Positions 36,923 through 47,794 of a stretch of DNA of 64,000 bases are shown here, one piece after another. A program made the position numbers and the translations under genes. The notes under the pieces were generated by a model. It saw only the letters and a list, made by a program, of their open reading frames with translations, searched no databases and was not told the origin of the DNA. The stretch is from the NCBI GenBank assembly GCA_021018815.1, contig JAITYX010000065.1, positions 1 to 64,000 of the forward strand. The letters are read 5' to 3'. Each line of letters starts with the position of its first letter. Within the stretch, counting starts at the first letter, position 1. Origin of the DNA: Talinum fruticosum. Its lineage: Eukaryota > Streptophyta > Magnoliopsida > Caryophyllales > Talinaceae.

Positions 36923-37505
36923 TTATGTGTTCTTCTAAGTGAAATTATCTTGCATGATTATGTGTTACATGTTCTTTCCTTTGTCTTAATAACAATTAGT
37001 TTAGTTGATGCAGTGATAATGAGCTAGGAGTTATTATTTGTTTGTGTTTTTCGAGTCACTCAAAAACTTTACTGAGTCGGACTCAGCTTTTGAGAAAATT
37101 GGACTTCAAAATTCTGAAATCATCTCTAGATTAGTGGAGAATTTCAAAAATTTCTTTTAAAATTTTTCTTTCTCGTGTCTCTCTACCACGTGCATCAATC
37201 AATGAACTAGCCGTTGGGAGACAGACACTGGGATTCTAACCGTTGGAGAGCGGAACAGACACATCGGTCTCGAGGTGACCGTTAGAGGTTTGGGTCGAAC
37301 GAATATCGAAGGACATTTCTTTCGCTATAAATAACATCCCTTTTCCTTCATTTTACTACTTTACTCTCTCCTAACCTAAACTCTCGCATACTCACTCTTG
37401 CAATCTAAGCTCTCAAGCATTCTCAACACACTCTCTCTCTTTCTCTCTTTCTCTCTCTCTCTCGCTTCTTCGAGTTCACTCTCTTTCTTCTCAAACACCT
37501 CAAGC
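36923..37505 (+). promoter_or_regulatory. Spacer with TATA box and CT-rich leader of ORF3, element C
   Basis: Spacer without genes, with the GAACTAGCCGTTGGGAG block at 37203. TATAAATA at 37326-37333 is followed by a leader of long CTCTCT runs to the ATG at 37506 (180 bp, against 184 bp in A). Clearest of the three ORF3 promoter-like units. Confidence 0.6.
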
Positions 37506-37600
37506 ATGCCTAAGAGAGGCTCCACTCCGGACTTTCTAGGATCTACAACTAAGAAGCCTAGAACCAAGAACCAAGAGGGTCTTTCTAACCCCTCCAAAGC
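37506..37600 (+). pseudogene. ORF3 of element C, first segment
   Basis: Intact start: MPKRGSTPDFLGSTTKKPRT, then KNQEGLSNPSKA. The basic start and the TTKKPRT block match A and B. The frame is cut at 37601 by a solo LTR. It resumes after it at 39172 for about 38 bp (LVTQHLTLDDK, matching VAQHYFLYDK in A). There the LTR of element D cuts it for good. Confidence 0.65.
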
Positions 37601-39171
37601 CGAAGACTCGGACAATGCTCAATACTTTTCTCGAGTTATGTCAAAGGAATCAAGTATAACAATCCTATGCATATAGAGTTTTGATTCCAAGGCATTCTCG
37701 GTATCGCGAAACTTCTTTGAGTAAAATAGTATCTTCTCCGAGTAATACGGTTTTCACTTATTGCATTTAGTGCGTTTCCATGAGCGACTCGAAAACCGGT
37801 TCTTATTTTCCGAGTTCATCTTCACTCAAATTAATCGCATTTTGAGTATACCATTATTCCACTCGTTTCTCACTCGGAATCGACTTTTGGGTATACGTTC
37901 TATTCTCGTTATAGTCGGTATTCTTAGTTCATTTCATGCTTAGCCTATATCAAGTTAATCCTCTCTAATATCCTTTATCGAACTTGATTCTTCGCTTAGA
38001 CTAAGTCGGATGGAATTCGAGTATCATGGATATTGGACTCGTAAAATTCCATTTCATTTCGACTCGGATAATCGGTTGCTTAATTATTATAATTATTTTA
38101 TTATCTCGTGTCTAATCTTGGGCCAAAGTATTCTATACTTTGAGAACCAAAATTAATTTACTTTTGTAGGTTATTCATTCGAGGATACACCTTTTTCAAA
38201 CCACAAAAGTAACCGGCTTCGAACGTCAAATCACCAGCAGACATGGCTCTTCACCTTCCCTGCTCCGAGTCCCGTAAGATTGTGTCGAAGTCGCTGCGCT
38301 TCCATATCCGAAAACTGGAACGCTAAGCTTAACGGTGGTTTCCACCTCATTTTTCGAGACACTACCGATGGCTTTGGGACTTCCAAGAGAGTTAAACCGT
38401 TGTCCAACATTCATATTTCAACGGATACTTTCCGAGTGACTCGGAAAGCCTCTATCAACGGTTACGTGAAGACTCTTGGTCAGCGAGATGAAGATAACGG
38501 CTACTCTGTCTGGTTATCTATAAATAGAAGCCACTTCACAAGACTTGAAGATTGCCGAATCTATTGTTAATACACATACTTGAGAAAAGTAATTGTATTT
38601 ACTTTCAATCTTCAACTTACAACTCCCACTCGTAATTCATTACTTTCGAGTTGTAAGGTCTTGTACTTAGTTACAAACTCTTCTTACATTCTTTGTAAGG
38701 TCCCTTGACTAAGCCGTAAAGGTTAACTCAGCTTAGTTGTCCCTAGCTGTAAGGGTTATCTCAGCTAGGAAGTACTAGATCAGAAAAGGGAACTTCGAGT
38801 CTAGGAAAACTTGTATAGAGTTGTCTAAGGGAGCAACTCGGGTTCGGTCGGTTCACGGTATTTTGTGGACTCAAAATAGTGGATTTGACTTCGTGTCCGG
38901 ATTGACACGGGCCGTGGTTTTCTGCCCCGGGAGGGTTTCCACGTAAAACCTAAGTGTTATCTTTCCGAGTTCATTCTAGACTCAGACGGCTTTACTGCTC
39001 TTGTTCCTTCTAATTCATTGCTTTCGAGTCCAATCTTTTCGACCTCGTTGATAGACTTAGAATCTGTCTTTGTCTCTTTTCCGCGCAAAAGTGTGTGTTT
39101 TCACTAAGAATTTTCTATCACCCTATTCACCCCCTCTAGGGTGACTCGGACTCTCCCCGAGCAAACCTTCA
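37601..39171 (+). repeat. Solo LTR of the family in ORF3 of element C
   Basis: Starts CGAAGACTCGGAC (ancestral TGAAGACTCGG) and ends AACCTTCA, 1571 bp. Flanks are AAAGC (37596-37600) and AAACC (39172-39176), 4 of 5. No primer site follows, and ORF3 of C continues after it, so it is solo. TATA box near 38519. Confidence 0.8.
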
Positions 39172-39209
39172 AAACCTTAGTCACCCAACATCTCACGTTG
39201 GATGACAAG
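39172..39209 (+). pseudogene. ORF3 of element C, 38-bp remnant between two LTRs
   Basis: Reads LVTQHLTLDDK in the ORF3 frame, aligning with VAQHYFLYDK of element A (about 10345). Without this match the spacer would look like random DNA between tandem LTRs. Confidence 0.6.
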
Positions 39210-40734
39210 TGAAGACTCGGACTTTCAATGTGTATCATTTTGAGTACTATCAAGGAATCAGGTACAACCTCATCTCTTCTGAGTTTTGATTATAAGTCAT
39301 TCCGAGTACTATAGAGACTACTCGAGTTGCATAGAAACTTTTCTAAGTGTTACGGATACTATTGCATATGTTTTCATTCGTTTCGACTGACTCGGAAAGC
39401 ATACTCTTGCGCATAAATTTACACCGATGGTTCCGAGTCACTCGGACAACATTCGAGACTTATCACATGTTCAAACAATCTCACTAACGCTTTCAAACTC
39501 AGGTCCGACTTCATATTCTCGGTTCAAATGAATTACAACGTTAATTCAACTCTCTAAGTCGGCATGTCTTGTTTGAACTATATTTGTCTAGATCAAGTAC
39601 TCATACTCCGATATTCTCTATCTAACTTGATCTTTCTCTAGACCGACTCAGATGTAATTTGAGTATAATAAATATTAGACTAAGAAAATTCAATTTTTTT
39701 CGACTCGGATAATTATGAACTTAATTATCTTAATTAAATTATTATCTGTCTAATCTTGGACCAAAGTATTTTATACTTTGAGAACCAAAATTGGTTTACT
39801 TTTATAGGTTATCTAAAATAGGTTATCCTACTTTTGAATTACAAAAGTAACCGGCTTCAAGATGTCAAGTCGCCGGTAGACAAGGCTTTTTCTACTTTTG
39901 ACCAAGGCCTAAACACTGTGACAGGGTTGTCTGTTTCCAAAATTAGAAATCTTCAACGCTAAGCTCAACAGTGGTTTCCACCTTATTTTTCAAACACCAC
40001 CAGTAGATTGGGACATCTTAAGGAGTCAAGAGCCATTGCACAATGTTCACGAGCTTAACGGATCTTTTCCGAGCGACTCGGAAGAATCGTTACAACGGTC
40101 ACAGAGGACTTCTATTCAGAAGATAGTCACAACGGCTAATCTGCTTAGTCATCTATAAATAGAAGCCACTTCACAAGACTTGAAGGATTGCTGAACCCAT
40201 TGCTTGAAATTATATCTCTTTGTATAATACTCATTCAATCTTCTACTTACAACTCAAAGTCTATACTTAACATCTTTTTAAGTTGTAAGGTCTTGTAATT
40301 AGTTACAAATTCTCTTTCTTACTTTCTAAGTAAGGTCCCTTGACCGAGTTGTAAAGGTTAACTCAGCTCGGTTGTCTTTAGCTGTAAAGGTTACCTCGGT
40401 TAAGAAGTACTACATTAAATAAGGGAATTTCGAGTCTAGGAAAATCTTGTAAGGAATTGTATAAGGGAACAATTCCGGTTAAGTCTGTCTACTCGTATTT
40501 TGTGGATTCAAAATAGTGGATTTGACTTGGTGCTTGGATTAGCACTGGCCGTGGTTTTCTCGCCCGGAGGGTTTCCACGTAATTCGAGTTCATACTTTTC
40601 CGAGTCCAATCTAGACTCGGAATCAGCTCGCTTATCCTTTTCAAGCAAAAAGATTCTAAGTTTGTTCAAATTTCCTCATCACCCTATTCACCCCTTCTCT
40701 AGGGTGACTAAGACTCTCCAAGAGCAAACCTTCA
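39210..40734 (+). repeat. 5' LTR of element D
   Basis: TGAAGACTCGGACTTTC to AACCTTCA, 1525 bp, TATA box at 40154-40162. It contains TTCTCGCCCGG near 40558 where LTRs C and 37601 have TTCTGCCCCGGG. Confidence 0.88.
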
Positions 40735-40735
40735 A

Positions 40736-40748
40736 TTGGTATCGAGCC
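40736..40748 (+). other. Primer-binding site of element D
   Basis: TTGGTATCGAGCC directly after the LTR; same one-base-short form as element C. Confidence 0.75.
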
Positions 40749-40793
40749 TTGCCTTTCAAAAAGGATCTAACAATTCAAAGGTCTAAAGATCAA

Positions 40794-42605
40794 GTGGCTC
40801 ATAACAATGGAGATTTCGATGAAGGAAGATCTTCCAAGTAGACCACCAAAGTTTAAAGGATCAAATTTCATACACTTGGAAGAAGCTCATGGAGAGCTTT
40901 CTCTGGATCACGATGAAGATGTATGGAACATCATATGAGAAGGCAATTACATTCCAACGAGGATAGAAGAAACAAGACTCGTGCTTAAGGCAAAGATCGA
41001 GTACACCATCGAAGAGGCGGAAAAGTTTAGAAAGAACTTCAAAGCAATGAACATCCTGATGTGCGCCATCAGTTCGGAAGAATACAACAGAGTGTCGGCT
41101 TGTGACACAGACAAAAGAAGTATGGGACACTCTTGTCAACACATATGAAGGCACTAGCTAAGTCGGACAAGCTAAAATAAGCCAATATCTTCATAAATAC
41201 GAGATCTTCAAGATGGAGCGAGAAGAAAACATCATTCGGATGCTCATTTGCTTCACTAAGATTGCTAACAATCTCAAATCTCTGGGTAGAAAGATTTCCC
41301 ATGAGGAAATGTGCGGAAAGATACTAAGAAGTCTACCCAAGAGAAGATGGGGTCCAAAAGTAACCGCCATCGAGGAAGCTCGAAGCTTTCTCTATCAAAG
41401 CCAGACGAACTCATTGGGAAGCTACTCACGGATGAGATCCATCTCGGAAGAAGAGGACGCCGAGGTCGGCACTAAAAAGAATATTGCGCTGAAGGCCTCG
41501 TAAAGCGAGAGAAGAAAATCTGAGTTCATCGGACTCGGAAGAAGATCCCATGGCACTTATCGCTTGAGGCTTCAAAAGAATGATGAAGCACAAGAGATGG
41601 GATAAACGGCTAAGAGAAGAGTTCTACAAGAAAGACAAGAAGGATAGAAAAGATAAACACTCTTCCCCTTCAAAATTATCTTTAATTAAGAACTCTGGCT
41701 GTTTTGAATGTGCCAGCAAAGATCGTATAGTCAAAGACTGTCCAAGGAGAAAGAGGGACAGAAAGAAGAAGAAGGCTATGATGGCCACATGGAGTGATGA
41801 CGATTCATCCGAAGAAGATGAAGACTCGGATGAATCAAAGTGTCCGATGGCACTATCGGACTCGAAGCTTAATCTGAGTTAGACTCGGATCACTCGGACA
41901 CCGAGGAAACGAATCCTCGGGAGGTAATTGAATATTTCCTTAAGTTTTCCAAAGTTGATTTAGCTAAAAATATTTATACTTTGGAAGAGAAGTCCAATTC
42001 CGATTCCTCTCAATTTAAAGAACAACTTGAGTCTATAACTTCGAGAGCATTTCTTTGAAAAATGAATTAGAAAAACTTAGACTTACTCTAAGAGAACTCA
42101 AGACTAGTGCTCAAGCTAATGAGATTGAGTCCGAGTCACTCAGAAGAGAAAATGAGCATCTAAAGCAAAAGCTCAATGAGTCTCAAGAACTTGTTTTGAA
42201 GTTTACTCAAGGTCGAAAAACCTTGACATGCTCTCGGGGTCTCAATGTGTCTCCGTCGGAAAAGAAAGACTTGGTTTTAACAAAGAGGAGAAATCTAATT
42301 CCTACTCAAATCTTTTCAAAAATGACTCCGGAACTATGAAGTTCGGGAAGGCTGAGTGCAGTCCCATTCATAAGAATGAAAAGAGGACTGAGCCTAGATT
42401 AGCTTACGGGATAAAGCCTTCTCCACCAGTTTATAAAAGAAAAGATTTTCAAAAGAAAGTGACACAGATTCAGTTCTCTAAAAGAAGACTCGGAATCGGA
42501 CCAAACCCAAAGTTATTCAATTCGGGTTCCCAAGAGTCTTCATCCTCGAAAAGGACCACAGTAAAGGGAGTTACTAGGTTCGTTCGAGGAAGTGAGAAAG
42601 GTTAG
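40794..42605 (+). pseudogene. gag: gag of element D, broken
   Basis: The start region AAGTGGCTCATAAC aligns with GATGGCTCGGAAC of C, so the ATG is disrupted. Capsid blocks: NNLKSLGRKISHEEMC and KRRWGPKVTAIEEA (41213-41503). Zinc knuckle at 41700-41741 reads CFECASKDRIVKDC: the His ligand is Arg, so it is inactive. The C-terminal coiled coil NELEKLRLTLRELKTS is at 42055-42339, in a frame different from the capsid part. An overlapping open frame 42228-42605 carries the final stretch KRRLGIGPNPKLFNSGSQ leading to protease. Confidence 0.82.
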
Positions 42606-42639
42606 GTTGTTTCGACTTGCAGTAGCTCGAAAAGGACAA

Positions 42640-43975
42640 AAGGTCATTGGTACCTAGACAGTGGATGCTCACGCCACATGTCAGGAGATTCAAGACTCTT
42701 TTATGAGTTAGAAGAGTACAAGGGAGGCAAAGTCACATTTGGAGACGATAGCAATGGCAAGATAATTGGGATAAGCAAGATTAGAAAAGGAGACAATCTG
42801 GTCAGCCCAGTTTACCTTGTCAAGGGATTGAAGTACAATCGACTTAGCATCTCTCAATTGTGTGACAAAGGTCAAGAGGTAAGATTCACTTAGACCAACT
42901 GCTATATTTCTGATGAAACTACTAAGGACACTAAGCTCTCGGGTAAGAAATCGGGTAATACCTACACTATTCCTCTCTCGACTCGAGTTAGAATTTATCT
43001 TATTTAAAAGCATCTTTACATGATGATTCTTGGACATGGCATCGTAGACTAGGTCATGTTAGCATGCACACTATTAAAAAGCTTGCATCTCATGGTTTAG
43101 TCAGAGGTTTACCTAACTGTGCATTTAAGAAAGATAAAATTTGTGAAGCATGCACAAAAGGGAAACAGGCCATAGTGCTTGAAAGGTTACACATAGACTT
43201 ATGTGGTGAAATCCTGTCAAGAGTCTCGGAGGTAAATCATATGTGCTTGTGATTGTCAATGACTACTCACGATTTACCTGGGTGTGTTTTCTTAAGCACA
43301 AAAATGAAGCTTTCAAAGAGTTCGAGCAAGCTCTGTAGGAAAATTCAAGTTGAGTCTCAAACTCATATCAAAAGAATTCAAACCGACCATGGAAGGGAGT
43401 TTGATTACTCGGAATTTGTAGAGTTTTGTGATAAGAATGGTATCTCTCACAACTTCTCAGCACCAAGAACTCCTTAATAGAATGGAGTAGTGGAGAGAAA
43501 GAACCGAACTCTTGAAGAAATAGGAAGGACAATGATGATTGAACATGATCTACCTTACTATTTCGGGCTGAGGCGATCAACACAACGAAAATACACACTA
43601 AATAGATGCCTCATCGGACCCATCCTGAAGGAAACTCGATACGAGCTCTACAAAGGGAACAAGCCCAACATTTCGTACTTCAAACCCTTTGGATGTAAGT
43701 GTTATGTTCACAATAATGGTAAGGATCACCCGACCAAGTTTGATGCTCGGTCGGATGAAGGTATTTTTCTTGGTTATTTATCTCATAGTAAAGCATATGA
43801 CATTTTCAATAAAAGAACTAACAAAGGGGAAAAAAGCATCCACGTTGTTTTTATTAAGATTGATCAGGGAAAATCAAGTGAATCAACATTCTCGGATCCG
43901 AAGCTCGGTCGAGATGATGATTATACTGAAGATGAGCTCGAAAGAGTCAAGGAAAAGTCACTCGAATGAGGTCAC
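42640..43975 (+). pseudogene. pol: pol of element D: protease and integrase only
   Basis: Protease WYLDSGCSRHMSGDSRLF at 42648-42700 keeps DSG. The following 42678-42893 frame reads SPVYLVKGLKYNRLSISQLC. Integrase: MHTIKKLASHGLVRGL and CEACTKGKQ (43064-43252), RLHIDLCGEI, TDHGREFDYSEFVEFC (about 43380), ERKNRTLEEIGRTM, and the 159-codon open frame 43490-43969 with KPFGCKCYVHNNG and RSDEGIFLGY. One frameshift, at 43324, is a G inserted in TTCAGC. The reading ends at the junction with element E. Confidence 0.82.
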
Positions 43976-43984
43976 TCGGAACAA

Positions 43985-45440
43985 CCTTGAGTCTATACTT
44001 AATAACAGAACATGGATTTTAACCGACCTTCCTAGAGGCTGTAAAACTCTTCGAAGTAAATGGGTATTTAAGGAAAAACTCAAGGCTGATGGATCAATTG
44101 ATAAATATAAAGCTAGACTAGTGGTTAAGGGCTATAATCAAAAGAAGGAGATTGATTACTTTGATACTAACTCTCCTGTAACTAAGATTGCCACCATTAG
44201 AGCTTTAATTGCTATTGCTTCAATTCATAATTTGTATGTGCATCAAATGGATGTTAAAACGGCATTTCTAAATGGAGATTTATATGAAGAAATATACATG
44301 GAACAACCTGAAGGCTTTATAGTGCATGGTCAAGAAAACAAAGTATGTAAACCTGTTAAATCATTGTATGGACTTAAACAAGCTCCCAAACAATGGTATG
44401 AAAAATTCGATAGTACCATCACTGCCTTGGGTTTTATTTTTATTTCTAATGAAGTCGACACTTGTGTATATTCTAAGCATGATTCTGATGGATGTGTAAT
44501 TATTTGCCTATATGTGGATGACATGCTTATCTTTGGCACAAACATAAATGTCATAAATGAAGTTAAATCCTTTCTAAGTTCTAAATTTGAAATGAAAGAT
44601 CTAGGTAAGGCTGATGTGATTCTAGGAGTTAACATTAAAAGAACTCCGGAGGGAATAAGTTTATCTCAATCTCACTACATTGAGAAAGTACTTAGAAAGT
44701 TTAACTCATTTGATGTGGAACCTATAAAAACACCTTATGATGCTAGTATGCACTTAAAGAAACATAAAGGTGCTCCTAAATGTCAATTTCAATATTTTAA
44801 AGTTATTGGCAGTGTTATGTTTCTCATGAATTACACTAGGCCTGTCATTGCATATGCTCGTTACTAGACTAAGCGGATACACTCATAATCCAAATAATGA
44901 ACATTGGAATGCTTTGTGAAGATTGCTTAAGTACTTAAAAGGTACTATTAATTGGTGTTTACTTTTTAGTAAAACTCCTGCTCTACTAGAAGGGTATACC
45001 GACGCTAATTGGGTGTCCGATAATGATGAAATCAACCCAACTAGTAGTTATGCATTTACCTTAGGTGGTTGCGCTATATCCTGGAAATCCTCTAAGCAAT
45101 CTTGTACTCGTTATATCTACTATGGAGTCTGAATTTATTGTCCTTGAAATGACAGGACGTTGGTTAAGAAACTTGTTAGAAGATGTTCCTCTCGTGGGGA
45201 AACCAACTCCTTCGTTGCCTTGCACTCGTGACAACCAAGCAAACATTGCGAGTAGCTAGAAACAAGGCTTTCAATGGAAAGAAAAGGCACATTCGCCTTA
45301 GACACAAGGTTGTCAAAGAACTTCTAGAAACCGGTGTGATATCACTAGACTACGTAAAGTCCGAGAAAAATCTTACGGATCCGTTTACAAAAGGCCTTTG
45401 TAAGAAAATGATCATCGACACATCGAGGGGATGGGATTGA
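43985..45440 (+). pseudogene. pol: pol of element E: RT and RNase H
   Basis: RT begins ESILNNRTWILTDLPRGC and continues in one frame to 44867: GSIDKYKARLVVKGYNQ, HQMDVKTAFLNGDLYEE, LYGLKQAPKQWYEKF, catalytic LYVDDMLIFG (about 44508), DLGKADVILGVNIKR. It stops after RPVIAYARY at a TAG (44866-44868). RNase H remnants continue over several frames: GYTDANWVSDNDE (44990), LGGCAISWKSSKQS (45064), KRHIRLRHKVVKELLETGV (45285), DYVKSEKNLTDPFTKGL (45349) to 45440. The D frame reads into this RT, but the protein would join integrase and RT of two lineages. Confidence 0.85.
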
Positions 45441-45934
45441 GACCCATTGACTGAATCATGATAGTGGATCCCCACTTAACCGAAAGGCAAGTTCCAGGGG
45501 TACTAACGAAGCCATCAATGATTCTCGTAGCTCTTAATGAATTCATATCTATTAAATTGGAGGTGTGAGGTAGCACACACTTGATGAATTCACCTAAGTG
45601 AGATGTGGAAGTATGGCTGCTTCCTATGGAGACTGGATGGAGACTGGTGGGTCCATCTCGTAACGCATCCATGAGAACCAGGCTGGGCGTATGGAGAGTA
45701 TAAGGCACCAATTACGAGAGAATAAAATGACCTTTTGAGATTACTGTGTGACCAAGTAGCGGATTTACAACTTCCTACTAAGTTCCGGACTTAGTTCACT
45801 TGGTAGGGTGTTTATCTTAAGCTTGTTATCACTAAGTGTTAATTCAAATCGCAAGATATTAACAGTTATGCATTAATCTCTCCTTGCCCAAAAATAAATG
45901 TTTTCGAAAATGAACTTTAAACCTTGTGGGGGAT
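45441..45934 (+). other. 3' untranslated region and polypurine tract of element E
   Basis: No coding sequence follows RNase H. GTGGGGGA at 45926-45933, just before the LTR, is the likely polypurine tract. The minus-strand frame at 45412-45711 has no family signature and was not called. Confidence 0.65.
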
Positions 45935-46654
45935 TGTTGGAAAAGTTTCAAAGTAGTTGAAGAATTTTGTAAAAAGGTTTTGTCCTACATAGAAGTTTTT
46001 GAGTAATTTACACTACTTTATATACTTGGGTTTTCCCAAGTGACTTTGAAGTAGAAACCAAGGGTGGGCTTGGTTATCGCCGCCGCCGCCCGTCGTCCGG
46101 TCGGTCGAGCCGGGCTCATGCGAGGGCGTGGGTTGGGTCTTAATCTTTTACTGAAAAATTCTTTTTAAAGTCTCGGAAATTGTTCCAACAGACTATATTT
46201 GACTAAACTAATTATTTCTACTATTTACAAAACTTCATCGATTTACAAAACTAATTTTGCAGTCTTCCAAAACCGGATTTTGTATTTATCAAAATGTGAG
46301 TTTCCAAGGCTAGGCTTCTTCTTCTTCCTCGTTGCTATAAAAACGGAGCTTTGCTCTCCTGTTTTACACACCGAAAATTCCTCTCCTCTCTTTACTATTC
46401 TCTCTCTATGCAAACTATTTCGGGCATGGTCGTTTACCTCCATCCGGGATATTAAGAGTGCACGAGATATCTCAAAACCGTGTAATCCTTGGGAGTGGTC
46501 GCCATCGGAGAGTATGCATCCTCGCTCGAGCGAAATCACTTTCGGGATAGTGATACCTATCATGCCACGGTGAATCGGTTTCTGTCTATTTTCTACGTTC
46601 TACTCAAAGTAAGATTTCCGTAATTTTTGCTGTGATTGTGTTCTTTTTCCAACA
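45935..46654 (+). repeat. 3' LTR of element E
   Basis: TGTTGGAAAAG to CTTTTTCCAACA: matching inverted ends, 720 bp. It contains TATA-like TATATACTTGGG near 46019 and TATAAAAACGG near 46336, and a GC-rich CGCCGCCGCC run near 46079. TATAC follows, with no partner to test. Confidence 0.82.
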
Positions 46655-47786
46655 TATACCCCCTTTTCTTTATACCCCATCTTCTTTACTATAAATTGGC
46701 CAAAATTCAATGCTACTTCTAAGTGAAGCTGACCAAGACATCCAAGATCAATGAATGAACTCTAACACAAGTCATTTAGCGGAATATTCCCAATCTTGTA
46801 AGGTCATAAGCACAGCTGCACGAAACGATATTTTTGCAAGGGGGATCAATTGGAAATTGATGACATGATTGTGAAATTTTTATCAGAGATCTTGTGTGGG
46901 TGACTTTTTGCTTGGTTCTGAATTGTTTTTGAAAGGCATGGTTTGAAATGGGAAGTAGAAGCATTTTTACCCACGAATGGTGTATGTTATTATTGTTAAC
47001 TTCAAGGTATGTAGACAACCCCAAATTTTACGTTGGTTTGATTAAATTTTTGTGTTTAAAGTTAGTTGGGCACAAACCTCATAGAAAATTCGTAAAGTCC
47101 CTTAACATCATAATAACAACCTATTTGCCGCAACAAATTAGATCACCCGGACTTCTGACCTTTCACCAAAATAAAAAAAGAATTGTATATTTTTTTCATC
47201 CACATAATTATCTAATATGAATTAAGAAATTATATATGTATATGTTATTTGGAACTTCTATATATGTTATATTTTTGGATAGGTTATTATATGTGGCACT
47301 TTATGAATAGTGGTAGTGGTAATCTTGTACTAGAGACAATTACATTATAGGTTATAGATGTAAATTTTGTTTGATGTTGCATTAGAAATAAGTTTTGGAT
47401 GTTGGTTAAAACTTGAATAAAAGAATGTAGGAATGAAGATGGGGCAGTGACAAGACACAAAATTGAGATTGATCCTTGCTATGATGATCCAAAGGCATTG
47501 AATGGAAGAGGACATGAGACTGAGAGTGAGAGTATTGAGCAGAGAGAGTGGGTTTGTAAACGCTGTTTGGTTGGATCAATTTAGAGGGGGTTTGGGGTTT
47601 TGTACAGTCTCTTCTCTGCTACTTTAGCTAAAAAGAGCAAAGGTTTTCAGGCCTATGCAGCGAGCCTTTTGTGCCAGGTATTGCCCTCTCTCTCTGTGTA
47701 TTCACGTTGATATATTTGTGTTAGAGCTCATTCTCTATGCTTTTCTTTCTAGTCACCATCCTTTCTCTATGCTTTTCTGCCTATAT
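46655..47786. other. Unassigned AT-rich region
   Basis: No family signature. Short frames at 46776-47220 have no motif. A possible leader with a CT-rich stretch and ATGCAGCGAGCC near 47655, followed by GT and CTCTCTCTCTG, could be a first exon, but seven codons prove nothing. Confidence 0.3.
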
Positions 47787-47794
47787 ATGGTGCC
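47787..47794. repeat. 8-bp target duplication of the hAT element, left
   Basis: ATGGTGCC, repeated exactly at 49046-49053. Eight bases is the hAT-specific duplication length. Confidence 0.9.

Larger units (their letters stand above)
28822..39209 (+). mobile_element. Sirevirus-like copia element C, 5' LTR present, 3' end lost
   Basis: Order is 5' LTR, primer site, gag, pol, spacer with TATA, ORF3. It is interrupted by a reverse solo LTR (32253-33843) and a forward solo LTR (37601-39171), and cut off in ORF3 by the 5' LTR of element D at 39210. Coding segments are longer and less decayed than in A and B, for example a 221-codon gag frame and a 238-codon RT frame, so it is a younger copy. Confidence 0.85.
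39210..43985 (+). mobile_element. Sirevirus-like copia element D, 5' half
   Basis: 5' LTR, primer site, gag, protease and integrase, then an abrupt change to another copia lineage near 43980. No RT, RNase H, ORF3 or 3' LTR of this family follows. The left flank ACAAG (39205-39209) has no partner, so the right end was lost by deletion or recombination with element E. Confidence 0.82.
43980..46654 (+). mobile_element. Copia element E, 3' half only, different lineage
   Basis: RT, RNase H, 3' untranslated region, polypurine tract and a 720-bp 3' LTR of a copia element unlike A-D. It has a different RT signature, a short LTR with TGTTGG ends and no ORF3. Gag, protease, integrase and 5' LTR are missing. 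It is fused to integrase of D. Lineage is TNT1/Tork-like by overall character, but I cannot place it exactly. Confidence 0.8.

Noticed and set aside
37601..40734. Tandem LTRs as one element with a duplicated LTR
   Set aside because: The 38-bp spacer reads as ORF3 of element C and each LTR has its own flank, so they are two insertions.
43689..44867. 392-codon frame as a functional gene
   Set aside because: Its first 90 codons are an off-frame reading of D integrase; the rest is RT of element E without RNase H in frame. It is an element relic.
47600..47720. First exon of a host gene
   Set aside because: Only seven codons before a GT; no downstream exon could be linked.
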